DNA from: Roridomyces roridus
Taxonomy: Eukaryota; Basidiomycota; Agaricomycetes; Agaricales; Mycenaceae
Direction: 5' to 3'
Length of the DNA: 64,000 nucleotides
Assembly (NCBI GenBank): GCA_029378245.1
Contig: JARKIF010000017.1
Coordinates: 744,001 to 808,000, forward strand
Shown here: positions 1 to 10,288 of the stretch, one piece after another
How the letters are laid out: each line of letters opens with the position of its first letter
Numbering within the stretch: the stretch's first letter is position 1
Position numbers and translations under genes: made by a program
The notes under the pieces: generated by a model
Database searches by the model: none
The model's input: the letters and a program-made list of their open reading frames with translations, nothing else
Told to the model about the DNA's origin: nothing

Positions 1-1740
1 GAACATGCCGGTGACCGCCGATCCACCGCCGACATTCCCACTGGTGCGCTGATGTGATTTCACCTCATCAATGAGCATCCCGGCAAAGGTGCATAATACG
101 TGTGAGTTTTCTAAAGCTACTCAAGCTTGAACAGGATCCTTTCCGAGAAGTTGAACTCACTGGGGCCCGGGCGAGCCAGCGGATCAATGGCCGAGGGCAG
201 ACTCGGAGGACGGCAGGGGCACGGCACCAATTTCACTGAATACATTGATGAGACAAAAGTTTCGCTCCTCCCAAGGCTCCCCTCAGGTTTGGTCACTGGA
301 CAATCTGAGATCTCTCTTTGAATAGCTTTGAAATAGCCCAGTTCAACAGTGGACTCGGATTGTGCTCTCATTATTCATCCGTAGGACTTCAAACAACAGG
401 GAAGAATTCTGAAATAAGTCTATGGACTCGGATATATCTGCAGAGCCCGGCCGGGGGCTCCCTGCCACTGGCCCGGCACCTCTATATTTATCTGAAAGAT
501 TTCTGGTTCCAACTCTGGGCAAGTGACTGGAGTTGCCAAAAGGCCATTTTAAGAGATGTTGTCTTCAAGCTCAAGTTGTAGTTGTCCACGTGTGAAGTTG
601 TAGTAGCAAAGTTGTAAGTTGCATCCGTGCAAATCCAAGTTGTATCGCAAAAGATATAAGTTGTCAGTGAAATCAGACCAAAAATCGAAAAGTTGCCGCA
701 AATACTTTTTGCACGCTATATCGCCCATACTCCCGAAACAACGGACGGCCGGTCTCAGTACAATACAATGCATGCGTGGTAACGGCATTGTCTCATGATC
801 TTCCCGCGATATCTTCAACAACATCCGACAAACATCCGAGCAAGAGGGGGAAAACATCCAGAGTCGAGAAATTCAACTACTCCTGGAGGTTCCCCGCAGG
901 TCTTTTACACCCAGCAAGCAACCCCGTAACAATAACAAGCAGTCCAATCCGAGAGCTTCAGTCCCTGCGAGATATCTTTTTATCTGCTTGTGGGCGCAAG
1001 TGGGCGCCTGGCGTTCAGTTCATGTGGTTGGTCATTTTGCATTTCCGTGGTTGTCGGGCGTTTTGGGTCGTGATTCATGTGCGTTACCGTTGTTCTGGGA
1101 CGCGATCTGGAGTGAGAACGCAACGAGTCAAGACTTCCGTCCATGCGCGTCGCCAAGTATTCGGGTTGTGACTCGACCAGATATGTGAATTTGGCACGTT
1201 TTTGGATTATCCGTTCTTTAAGATTATGTCTCCTTTTTGTTTGTACAACTGTCAGTCTATCCCCTAATGGACTTTCTTCTTACGGTCGTCTGGCTCGGCG
1301 AAGGGCTTTCTTACAGCTTTTCAACAGATTATCAACAGCTTTTTCAACAGCTTTGTGGGACCCTTCGTTTCCATTTTGATTAATCTCCACAGCTTTTAAT
1401 ACTGCACGGAACAGCAGTGGAGCAACCATTGGCGGGACGATGACGCGTCGCCCGGCATGGCATGCACATATAGAGAGCCCCAGAGAATACCCGGATTGCT
1501 GTCATTTCCCCCACTTTCCCCATACCCATCTCTTCAGGCTGCCCCCTGCGACTACTTATTCGCTCTTGGTTATTGGCGTTCAAAACGGTTCAATTGCTCC
1601 AAAAATGCTCTGTCTGCGATCCAGAATCAAGCGCTGTCTCAAGAGTCAAGTGTCGTCAAGCCTAGCTTCTTGGTACTTCGCGGACCCTCGAGTGCGAGGA
1701 GAACTCGGCGCTAGCGGGAATGTTCATCGGACTTGACGAA
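1..1740. other. Region without recognisable gene
   Basis: Short open frames exist on both strands but none shows a domain, a splice pattern or a start context I recognise. Two low-complexity patches stand out. At about 572-675 the octamer AAGTTGTA and close variants recur five times at irregular spacing. At about 1312-1355 the decamer CAACAGCTTT recurs three times. The stretch is probably intergenic or decayed repeat sequence. Confidence 0.5.
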
Positions 1741-1775
1741 TCCGTGATTGAGACCGTACGCAATTACTGACTCGT

Positions 1776-2744
1776 TCCTCGCGCAAAGCTCAGTTTCATC
1801 CAGATTTTGGACCGTATCGAAGCTAAACAAGGATACCGGACCCAAGTGGCATTCAGGACGCTTCCAGACGGTACTCTGGACATTTCATCCCGTGTCGGCC
1901 CCTTCGATCCGTCCGCTGAACCCTTGCCGAACTTTATTGCACTGCCTTCCATATCTCTCTCCTCATTGCGACGGGGCTACATTCTCCAGGACAACAGTAG
2001 CATCTCCCTAGTGAGGATCTCACCCGCTGACGAATGCGCCGAATTGCACATCTTCAGACAGCGCGCTCCCCCGGGAAGCCGAATTCATGACCGAGCTCCC
2101 GGAAGTCGACTTTCTCGTGCGTCCGACGCATATTGTCACCGATGAAGCCGGCAATTCACGGCCTCATCAGCGACTATCATCCTGCTTCCTCCCTTTCCCA
2201 AACCATGGATTCCCTTCATCCCGACACCGAGAAACTCGTCTTGATTCCTGCAGACGACGAGACGGATGACGCCAAGGCACACCCTCCCGTCGTCGTTTCC
2301 CGCCCGCAATCAGTCCCTTGGTCCGTGAAAATTGCCTGGGCAACCGATATCGCAGCGTCGGTCGCCTGGTTGCATTCTCGGGACACCCCATGGGGGGATC
2401 TGAAGACGGACAACATTGTGTTGTGCACCGACGGCCATTGTCGCCTCATTGACTATTATCCGGGCGGACGCACACTCCCGTGGTGCCCACCTAAAGCGGA
2501 CGTCCAACGGCCCCAAAGATGGCATGAAACAGCGGAAGGGGATGTTTTCGCTCTTGGGCTTGTTCTTTGGGCCGTTGCGATGGAAGTTGGTGATTTCACG
2601 CGCGAGCGTGAATATGTGACTCCAGTGTTGATTTGGGGGGAGGGAATTCCGCTTTGGTTCCAGCGGTTGGCGGCTTCGTGTGTTGAGCAGGGATGCCAGT
2701 CGGCGTCCGTCTGCTCGGTCTGTTTACGAAAAACTGATGGCTGA
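1776..2744 (+). pseudogene. Decayed protein-kinase-like gene (frameshifted)
   Basis: Three consecutive reading frames together resemble a fungal kinase-like protein. Frame 1 (about 1807-2055) reads through motifs RVGPFDPSAEPLP and LPSISLSSL. Frame 2 (about 2055-2148) reads PREAEFMTELPEVDF and HIVTDEAG. Frame 3 (about 2148-2744) reads HGLISDYHPASSL, then a kinase C-lobe core. In that core the catalytic-loop segment reads WGDLKTDN where HRDLKPEN is usual, the DFG position reads DYY, and helix F reads DVFALGLVLWAVA. The frame changes are not at splice sites and need two single-base indels. The HRD histidine/arginine and DFG substitutions suggest the family itself is a pseudokinase or very divergent kinase. 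No upstream ATG was settled. It is most likely inactive, although short unrecognised introns cannot be fully excluded. Confidence 0.65.
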
Positions 2745-2871
2745 ATGCGCACTCCCATGTGTCTGAGAATCTATCTATGTATGAACCACGTAGTGAGCTG
2801 CGAATGTACCATGTACTTGAAAATCCGATTCACGCAACTCAAGTCCATAACAGAAGTGTTCCCCCGAAATA

Positions 2872-3301
2872 GATGGGTTGTGCAAAAGCCGCATGAACCG
2901 CGTGCGGCTCTGTGCGGCTTTTTGGCATTGTGCATAGCCGCACGAAATAAACGAGTGGCGATCAATTGATGATGGGATGCGGATCAATCTGATCAATCTG
3001 GCAGTGATCATGGGCCTTGCCGACTGCCGGATCAGCCAATCTCAGCCACCTGCGAGCCGAATCGAACAGAAATGCTCCACAGCTCCACCGTGACCTCAGC
3101 ATGATGTCCGAACTCTTCTCGCTTGTGTCGGCCTCCAGTGGGCTCCGCACTCAACGTTGGACAAGATGGGCCGTGATGGCACTCTCTCGACATGGTGCGT
3201 GCCGTCAGAAGGCATGGACCCGAAAAATCAGACCGACACAAAAGCCGCATGCGGCTTTGCACAATGCCATAAAAAGCCGCGCGGCTTTTGCACAACCTAT
3301 C
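2872..3301. mobile_element. 430-bp MITE-like inverted-repeat element
   Basis: The left end GATGGGTTGTGCAAAAGCC and the reverse complement of the right end GATAGGTTGTGCAAAAGCC match over about 21 bp with one mismatch. Weaker inverted similarity continues for a further 40-50 bp (TTTTTGGCATTGTGCA). Perfect short palindromes lie near the right end: AAAGCCGCATGCGGCTTT at 3241-3258 and AAAAGCCGCGCGGCTTTT at 3272-3289. AATA occurs directly left of the element and one base beyond its right edge, a possible target-site duplication. No coding capacity was seen. It lies between two decayed genes. Confidence 0.65.
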
Positions 3302-3342
3302 CAATAAATCACTGTCGTACCACGGAAACCCGTCAAAACATT

Positions 3343-4633
3343 CTAAACCATATCCCCCCAGCCTATATCGATCAACATTCCCCGAGAGCGCAGCTCGCGA
3401 AGCATGGCAAGGCTTTCGTCCACATCCCCGTCGTCCTCGCACGGGATATATCTGAAAGCCGTGATCCTGCCCTCCTCCCGCTCCGCGCGCGCGGTGAGCA
3501 TGGTTGCGATATACTGAATCGGGATCCCGCAATCAGTAAAAGTCAACGACTCAACTGCAGGGAGGATTTCCCGCTCCGCAATGCGTCCCAGGACGGTTTT
3601 CCATTCCCGAGACCCGCAGGACACGCCGGACAGCGAGAAATGGCGAAGCAAGGGGACTAAGCGCATGCAACCTTCGGCTTGCCACACCGCGCCCACGGTG
3701 CCCTCTCTGAGCCGGATTGTGTGTATAGGGCTTCTTGAACGCTCTATGAAATATTTCAGAACGTAGACGGTGTTCTGATCGAAGCCGTGGATGTCGAGTT
3801 CCTCGAGGGCCGGAGCCTTGAGGTGTGGCAGGAGGTCGAGGGAAAATGTGGTGATGGTACGGAGGTGGCTGAGCTCAATGATCGTTCCAGGCGGACGTGA
3901 ATCCTGGATTACCGAGCTGACGTGCACAGTGACGATATTGGGAGTGAGTCGGAGAATTGCCACGACGTTCGGGATGGTGATTCCGTACAAGCTCAGGGAT
4001 GTCAACTGGGACCACGGCAAACATATGTCCGAGGCTTTCATAGACCGGAGGTGCACATCTCGCAGCTGTGGTGTAGGCGGCAGTGATATTTGCACACTAT
4101 ACATCGGGCCTTCGATGTCTAGTTTCCTGAGCGAAGCCAACGGCAGCGCGTCGCTAGGAAAGCCCAGATAGCAACAGCTTCAGCTTGGATAACTGAGGGA
4201 AATAAGGCGCCAGAATGGAGAGTGTCTCGTCAGTCGGAGAAAGGAGCGGTTCAAGTCGGAACGGGAGACTGCCGACGCGCGAGAGTCGCGATCGCAGTAG
4301 ACTCGCTAAACCGGGAGGACGGAATGGCCATCGGCGGCCACTTTGGCCCGGAGGAGCCGGTAGCGCTGGCCACAGTCGGGGAAATGAGAATGCTACCTCC
4401 CTCCACTGTCTGCATACACTGGCTAGAGTAGATGGATCGCCTGCATAGTGCTGGAAGATTTCCGTGGTGACGTCGGTGGGGAGTGTGAGGATGGGGTAGA
4501 CAATGTTTTCGAGCGCGGCGCGAGCTGTGCGTTCTTCTGCGTGAAGAACTGCGAGTTGTGACTGCATGGAACGAATCTTGGCCTGTATTGCCGCAAGATG
4601 GGCACGGATTTGAGCATGGGCAGAGGGCGACAT
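3343..4633 (-). pseudogene. F-box/LRR protein gene with one frameshift
   Basis: Minus-strand reading from the ATG at 4633 gives a coiled-coil start (heptads around IRAHLAAIQAKIRSMQSQL), then an F-box-like segment (LPTDVTTEIFQHYAG ... LASVCRQWREVA). The frame closes at about 4155. The continuation is in another frame from about 4165 to 3343: leucine-rich strands such as LPWSQLTSLSLYGI and LKAPALEELDIHG, ending GWGDMV. Reading GFPSDALPLASLRK across the break restores a normal protein, so one base appears lost or gained near 4165 and no splice motifs explain it. F-box proteins of this kind are Skp1-Cullin ubiquitin-ligase substrate adaptors, hugely expanded in agarics. About 425 residues if intact. 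The gene is divergent from the intact F-box gene at 4755 with about 120 bp between starts. Confidence 0.75.
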
Positions 4634-4754
4634 GGGGGTCAGGAGCAAGGGATGTCCGGATCAATCGCGATCGGCTAACTTCTTCTGTCAGCAGCTGTCA
4701 GCACAATGCCACAGTCCACGTGATGGGCATCAATCGCTCTTGCCTTCCTCCACC

Positions 4755-6342
4755 ATGTCGCTCGCGAAAATGCCTCCGGAGATCTTCTGCGAGATTCTTT
4801 CTCTCTTACCTCCCAAAGTTCTACTGACATGCTTGACTGTGAGTCCGACCTCCCCGCTCTTGCACCGTCTTTGACGCGATCGCACAGGTCTCTCGTGCGT
4901 GGCATGGGACGATTCTCCGCTCTCCTGCCCTGCAATACGTGATCCGACTCTGGAAAGATGGACTCGTCCCCGGAGATCCCGGCTCCTCATCTTCTACCGA
5001 CATGTTGCGGGAACTCGACCGAAGGCGTCAAGCCTGGGCTAATCTCGATTGGACGTCCCAGACGGTCGTTGAGATCCTCGATACAAATACCGCGGAATCT
5101 GTCGTGCAGAGGCAGGGATTGGGAATTGACGCTGAGAACTTGGAGGATTTCACATTGGACCCCGCGCAAGATTTGATTGCTTCGTTCCATCAATCGTGCC
5201 CCGGTCAAGGGACTCTGGTATTCCAAACCCTGTCGGGGCGGCAGCATCACCCGATGGCTCGTTGCCCAATGATATCTTTCCCCATCGATAGAGACATGCG
5301 TGTGTTGTTGTACACTCAAATTGCTGGTGACGTGGTCGGTGCGGCAATTTTCGAGGGTGGTTATTGTACACTTCGTCTCTGGAACTGGCACACAGGAGAC
5401 TGCCTGGCGGTATGGCTCTCTTTTTCACGCTGTCGTCCAACTTCTCATGTCATGAATAGAGGTTGCCACAGTGCGATTCACCATATCCGGAGTCCCAATT
5501 TCTTTCTCCCCGTGCGCTGGTTCAGTCCGTGCCTACTCATAATGGGCGAATCGAGATCTACACGATTAAAGCTGATCAAATCGGTGTCTCCAGCGTAATT
5601 CAGGTCGCATCTCTTCACCTCCCAGCCCTCGATGACGACTATGATCTCGAGTTCATCGAGATGCACGCAGGGCCTACATGTCCCCAACCGATGCCCCGGC
5701 GTCCATTTTCGTCTGCATATACACGCCGCATCTACATGTTTCACTTGCGTTACATCACTGACGACGGGTCGCTCCAGCCACGCCTATTTGTACCTCATCG
5801 CACACTGGACAGCTACGTCTCTCGGTACGATCAGGAGCGACTGACGGCCCCACTGGATGTTCCATGGGAGGATTGGGGCCCGCAGAATACGCGGATGCTT
5901 CCCGGAGACGAATACAGCTGGGCTGGGTGAGTCTTCCATCAATTCAATGCACAACACCTGTTTACTTCTACTCCGCCCAGACATGTCCACGGCGAACGCG
6001 TTGTCCTGCCTGCCGACGACGCCGGCAAAAAGTGCATGAATCTGCTTGACTTTCGTCCTATCGTTCCCGGGCAGCCTGAGTTCGCCCAGTCGAGAGCCCC
6101 CGACACTCGCACGTCTTTCGTGTCATCACCCACCACCATCAACGAACCTTTTGAAAATCCGGTCACTACGTCTCTTCCTTATCGCAGTACCTTCCGCCAC
6201 ATGGACGAGAACTTTGATGTCTTGCTGTTGGATCAGGACCATATCATTGGGGTGAACTCTGTATGCGTCTTTTCTTTCTCCTTGTGTCGAGAGGCTGATG
6301 GTCTCTTTAGAAGAAGGCAACATGACTGTATTTGCGTTTTGA
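4755..6342 (+). CDS. F-box protein, five exons
   Basis: Start ATG 4755 with an F-box at the very N terminus (MPPEIFCEILSLLPPKVLL, then VSRAWHGTILRSPALQ). Exons inferred from GT-AG borders and unbroken frame: 4755-4838, 4888-5409, 5460-5926, 5981-6260, then a short last exon from 6311. The second exon ends LRLWNWHTGDCLA and the later exons read like the beta-propeller-like half found in agaric F-box proteins of about 450 residues. Expected role is a substrate receptor of an SCF ubiquitin ligase. The last exon is uncertain. The direct splice gives KKAT and a stop at 6325. A one-base shift would give EEGNMTVFAF and a stop at 6342, closer to the usual family ending, so a late frameshift or other donor is possible. 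The gene shares a short divergent promoter region with the broken F-box gene on the other strand. Confidence 0.78.
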
Positions 6343-6699
6343 AGTTGTGAATCCATTCTGCGTATGGCTATTTTGCATCCGTGGCTTTCCCCACCGTTTA
6401 TTAGACTGGACAGAAAGAGGCAGCGTGAGTACGAGTTTGGAAAGAGATGACAAGAAAAAGGGTAAAGCCTGGGCGACCACACGAACCATTGCGGACTCGG
6501 ACTAAGCTCGAGAGCCTGCAACCACAGCGGGGATCCAAAGCCGAAGCCCCGACGTTGGAGGTGAAACGAAGGAGCGGAGATAGAGATGATCGACATGCCA
6601 TCCGTCGCAGGACTCGAGGAAATAGTGCCGGAAGCGGGTGCTTCCAGCAGTACTTCTGGATGTTGGCAAGTCGAAGAAGCAAGAAATGTCCGCCGAATA

Positions 6700-6982
6700 A
6701 GGCCAGTCCCTGGTTGGGAAAGTCTTGCGGAGGATCTCCGTTTCGTCGTCGTTCGTTCTCGCGAGCTCACGACGTGGGAGTTGGCTGCTGATTGGTGCAT
6801 GGGCGTGGACTCCGGTACGGATTACTGGCATCGTGTCGAACGGTTCATTCAGAAACGACGAAGCGGGGAGGTGGATCGTAAGTCCAATTTCCCATGCTTA
6901 TACCAGAAACCGAAGCTGATTGGATTTAGGAGGTCGAAGTATTATGTCTCGCGAGGACTGGCTTGAGTGTGCGTACCCGTAG
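6700..6982 (+). pseudogene. 3' fragment of F-box-like family gene
   Basis: The open frame contains ESLAEDLRFVVV, ELAADWCMGV and RVERFIQKRRSGEVD. A GT-AG intron at 6878-6929 then leads to a final exon ending IMSREDWLECAYP. The same C-terminal block and the same last-intron position occur in the genes at 32292-33247 and 40977-41954. Only the C-terminal third is present and the upstream sequence does not match the family, so this is probably a truncated copy. Confidence 0.7.
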
Positions 6983-6989
6983 GCGAGCC

Positions 6990-7870
6990 GGATATTCCGA
7001 GATTTTTGGAGTTAGTTTGGATACCGCTCACTTGGACATGGGGTCATCTTCCCGATGGAATCACACGCAAGGAATGCCGTGAACAGTTTGAAGAGAGCGG
7101 CTCGCTTGTCAACCCTAGTGCGCTGATCCCGTATTCACGAGGCTTTTGTGAAAACTTTTATCGTACGACTCGCCCGCCTCTGCTGCGCATTTATTTTAGT
7201 GTGGTCCATGCCGTTTGGGCTTGCGCCGGAGTGAGATTCCTCCGACAAGGAATTATGTATGTAGGACGCCGGAGGAGCTGGATCATAATCACTGCCCGTT
7301 CCGGATAGCCGAACTCGCACACATGTTCACGAGGCTCGTCGCTTGTTAGTCGCCTTCAGGCTTCTATTGATGCCATTTCAGACGCCGGAATGGGCAATTC
7401 CGTCATGAATACATACCGCCCGTAGGTTGAATGAAAGTTTGACCATGAATAGCTTCGGCGTACATAGATGGAACAATTCTCAGCCTGAGCAATATTTTTC
7501 ATTCATGCGTAGATGCGCGGGGTTATCCGGGCATGCCGGTCATATGTTTGGCACGTGTGGTACGATTTGCATGGCAGTGCATATGCGCATGCTATGCGAC
7601 GGGTTGCGGTGTCGGAAAACACTCTTGAGATTCCTAAGGGAACTCATGATCTCATCGAGGCACCAGCGGGTTCGCGAAATTCTCGACTGGAGTTGAGAGA
7701 ACGATACACTTGCGATCCACTTTACAGCAGCTTCAACTCCCCTGATCCGCGTCGAGGCACGGAATCAATTGATCAAAACGCAAGGCGGGATGGTGCGTCT
7801 TTGACGGTAGGTAGGACGGTCACCCTATTCCCGTCATTCAATGGGTCTAGATCAACGCCACGTCAAAGCT
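6990..7870. other. Gap without recognisable gene
   Basis: Only short open frames with no recognisable motif. Plausible 3' flank of the fragment at 6982 followed by the upstream region of the DOMON gene. I see no repeat or RNA gene. Confidence 0.4.
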
Positions 7871-7879
7871 AGCCGAACA

Positions 7880-7887
7880 TATATTAA
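7880..7887 (+). promoter_or_regulatory. TATA-like box upstream of DOMON/b561 gene
   Basis: TATATTAA lies about 80 bases upstream of the ATG at 7967, followed by a pyrimidine-rich leader (CTCGCTCCTCCTCTCTCC), a common arrangement in agaric promoters. Confidence 0.4.
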
Positions 7888-7966
7888 GTAACCCGCTTCC
7901 TGTCTCATTTCGACGTCCTTATCCGCAGCACTCGCTGTCTCGCTCCTCCTCTCTCCTTATACCACC

Positions 7967-9768
7967 ATGGTCCCTCTACTGTCCTTGCTTCCGCTACTGC
8001 TATCTGTCTCTACCAGCTCTGCCTCCAGTCAAGTTTCGGTGCGTCGACAGTCCACGCATCCCGCCTTGAAAATTTACATGAAAAAGCAGCCTATCTACAG
8101 CCGCGATGGCGCCGCGACGGGCGACAAGAAATGCGGCAACGTGCGTGCCTACCCTGGATGCCCCTCCTCACTCTGCTAATGCTCCCCCCGCCAGTCAATG
8201 TGTGTTGCCGCCGTTGTCAACGGCTCGACAGTGGAATGTACGTATCTGAGTCGCGCGTATGCAAGGCACCATCTCATACAGCTGGCAGATACGCTGTCAA
8301 GTTTGGCCTCCGGGAGCGTCGGGTGGATGGGAATGTGAGTGCCCATGTCTCAGTCTCACATCTCTCCTGAGTTGTTGATCGTGACTCTCCAGGGGCTTCG
8401 GGCAAATAATGGCGGGCTCACCGATGGTCATTATGTGGCCAAACTGGGACGGGACCATCACCATCTCGCAGCGTCAGGCGTCTAGCGAGGTCATGCCCGA
8501 GGTCGTCGCCAACCCTCCCCGCATCGCTACCTTGTCCAACGATCTCAGCACTGTACGTGTGAAACGTTTCTGCCGTTCAAAATTAGGTTCTAACTTGGGA
8601 CTGTGTAGTCATCATCAAGCGGCGCGACGTTTGTATACACCATTCCTGTGCGGCGTTCCCTGACCGGCCATTTTTCATTCATTCTAATCCTGACGTTCGC
8701 AACGCATTTAGGCCAACTCGGATACCAAGCAAAGCGTGATTTACGCCTTTGGCAACATCAACCCGAACTCGGCGGATCAGGCGGCAACATTGCAAGAACA
8801 CTCTGATATGGGCACACTCACGCTCGATCTCACCAAGGCGTTGGCCACCACCGGCTCCTCCTCCTCCGATAACTCGACCACCAGCACGCCGGCTCAACCG
8901 GTGGACTCGGGCGATGACTCGGATGACACGCCCTTCCTGCCATATCAACGCACAATAGTCGCACACGCCATCACCTCTACGATCGGATTTGCACTGCTCC
9001 TCCCGTCTGGTGTCCTGCTCGCACGATACCTTCGCACCTTCACGCCTTCTTGGTATACTGGGCACTGGATTGCGCAGTTTGGTATTGGTGCGTGACGCCG
9101 CGTTGGATGATGCGATCCGTCGCGTCGACCCTGCTTTGAATTGGCCCTGACTGACCCTTTGGGTAGCCGGCCCTGTTATCATAGCGGGTGTTGCACTCGC
9201 TGTTAGGGCTCGCGATCAGCTGCACGCCACGGGCAAGCTCGACGACCATCAGGCACGTTCTGTCCTCTCTCCTCTCTCCCCCCGCATCGAATTAACCCCG
9301 TCATAATACAGCGCGCCGGCTTCGCTATCTTTGCCCTCTACTTGGGGCAGTGCTTCCTTGGCGCCTTCATCCACTGGGTCAAGCTCCCCGCAATCCCGCG
9401 CATCATGGGGCGTTCGCCGCAAAACTACACTCACGCCCTCCTTGGGCTGGTGATCATCTGTCTTGGGATGTATCAGATTCGGACGGGGTACATGACCGAG
9501 TGGCCCAGGTACGGTAACCGCGGGGATGTTCCGAAGGGTGTGGATGTGTTGTGGATTGTGTGGTGCATCGTGCGTGTTTCGTTTTCGCTTTCTCCGTCCG
9601 TCGGTCGGACTTTGGGTTATTAATGACTTTTTCGTTTTCATTTAGCTCCTCCCCGTGCTGTACGCCGTTGGGCTTGCGTTCCTGCCTAAGCAGTACAGGC
9701 AAGAGGCGGAGAGCAGGAAGGGGGCTATGAGGAGTTCGAGTGAGTTTGAGATGAATCGGGCTGAGTAG
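7967..9768 (+). CDS. DOMON-cytochrome b561 membrane protein
   Basis: Start ATG 7967 opens a hydrophobic signal peptide (MVPLLSLLPLLLSVSTSS). Exons by GT-AG borders and frame: 7967-8140 (an in-frame intron at 8039-8089 may also be spliced), 8195-8334, 8393-8552, 8609-8647, 8712-9087, 9167-9252, 9312-9569, 9646-9768. About 434-451 residues. The N-terminal half is a DOMON heme-binding domain (WMGMGFG, then MVIMWPN). A Ser/Thr-rich linker follows, then a cytochrome b561 domain with about five membrane spans and histidines in VAHAITS, YTGHWIA, AFIHWV and YTHALLG that can ligate heme. The family moves electrons across a membrane and is related to the cytochrome domain of cellobiose dehydrogenase. 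The intron at 9253-9311 starts GCACGT, a GC-AG intron needed to keep DDHQRAGFAIF in frame. No break seen, so it is likely functional. Confidence 0.87.
9253..9311 (+). other. GC-AG intron
   Basis: In the DOMON/b561 gene, CAG is followed by GCACGT and the intron ends ATACAG. Joining here gives HQ-RAGF in frame, as expected for cytochrome b561 domains. No GT donor nearby preserves the frame. Confidence 0.65.
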
Positions 9769-9779
9769 AGTGTAGACTC

Positions 9780-10288
9780 TGTAGAGTGAGGATGGTGATT
9801 TAGATTGGATGGACGTTCTATTTTCTGCTACTATATTATGCATGTACCATTAGTGAAGGCGTAGAATATATCATATAGCCCAGCGCAGCTTTTGACTAGC
9901 TTCGAGCTTGAGGGGGGGGAGTCATGACAATCTCGGCGTTCTTGGCGCGCCGTTATCTGCTATCTCTTTCGAACGGTTCCAAGTGGTAGCTGTATTCACT
10001 CCTGAGTCACAGCTATCGACTCAACGGCTCTCTCGACCGAAAAAGAGCACAACAAGCATTTCCCATTGCATTCCCGCGGGAATTACACCGAGTCATACCA
10101 TGTTCATCGTACCATGCCCACTCCACCCGAATTTACATAACTACCTTTACGACTCAGGAGGTGCCAATAGTTTAATTTAGAGCAAAATGCCGTCCGTGTG
10201 GGTCCTTCCTCGTCCTCGTCCGCGTCGGCCGCAGGATTTACTATCCGATCGAGCCGGTGAATGTAGCGGGATTTTCAACTGAAACCAA
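9780..10288. other. Gap without recognisable gene
   Basis: 3' flank of the DOMON/b561 gene, then short open frames only. No feature recognised before the transposon-like element at 10289. Confidence 0.4.

Noticed and set aside
3032..3532. 166-codon minus-strand frame
   Set aside because: It overlaps the 430-bp inverted-repeat element and the end of the F-box/LRR relic in the wrong frame.
8238..8281. Apparent GT-AG intron in the DOMON gene
   Set aside because: Removing these 44 bases puts the following LADTLSSLASGSVGWMGMG out of frame, while reading through keeps it, so I treat it as exon.
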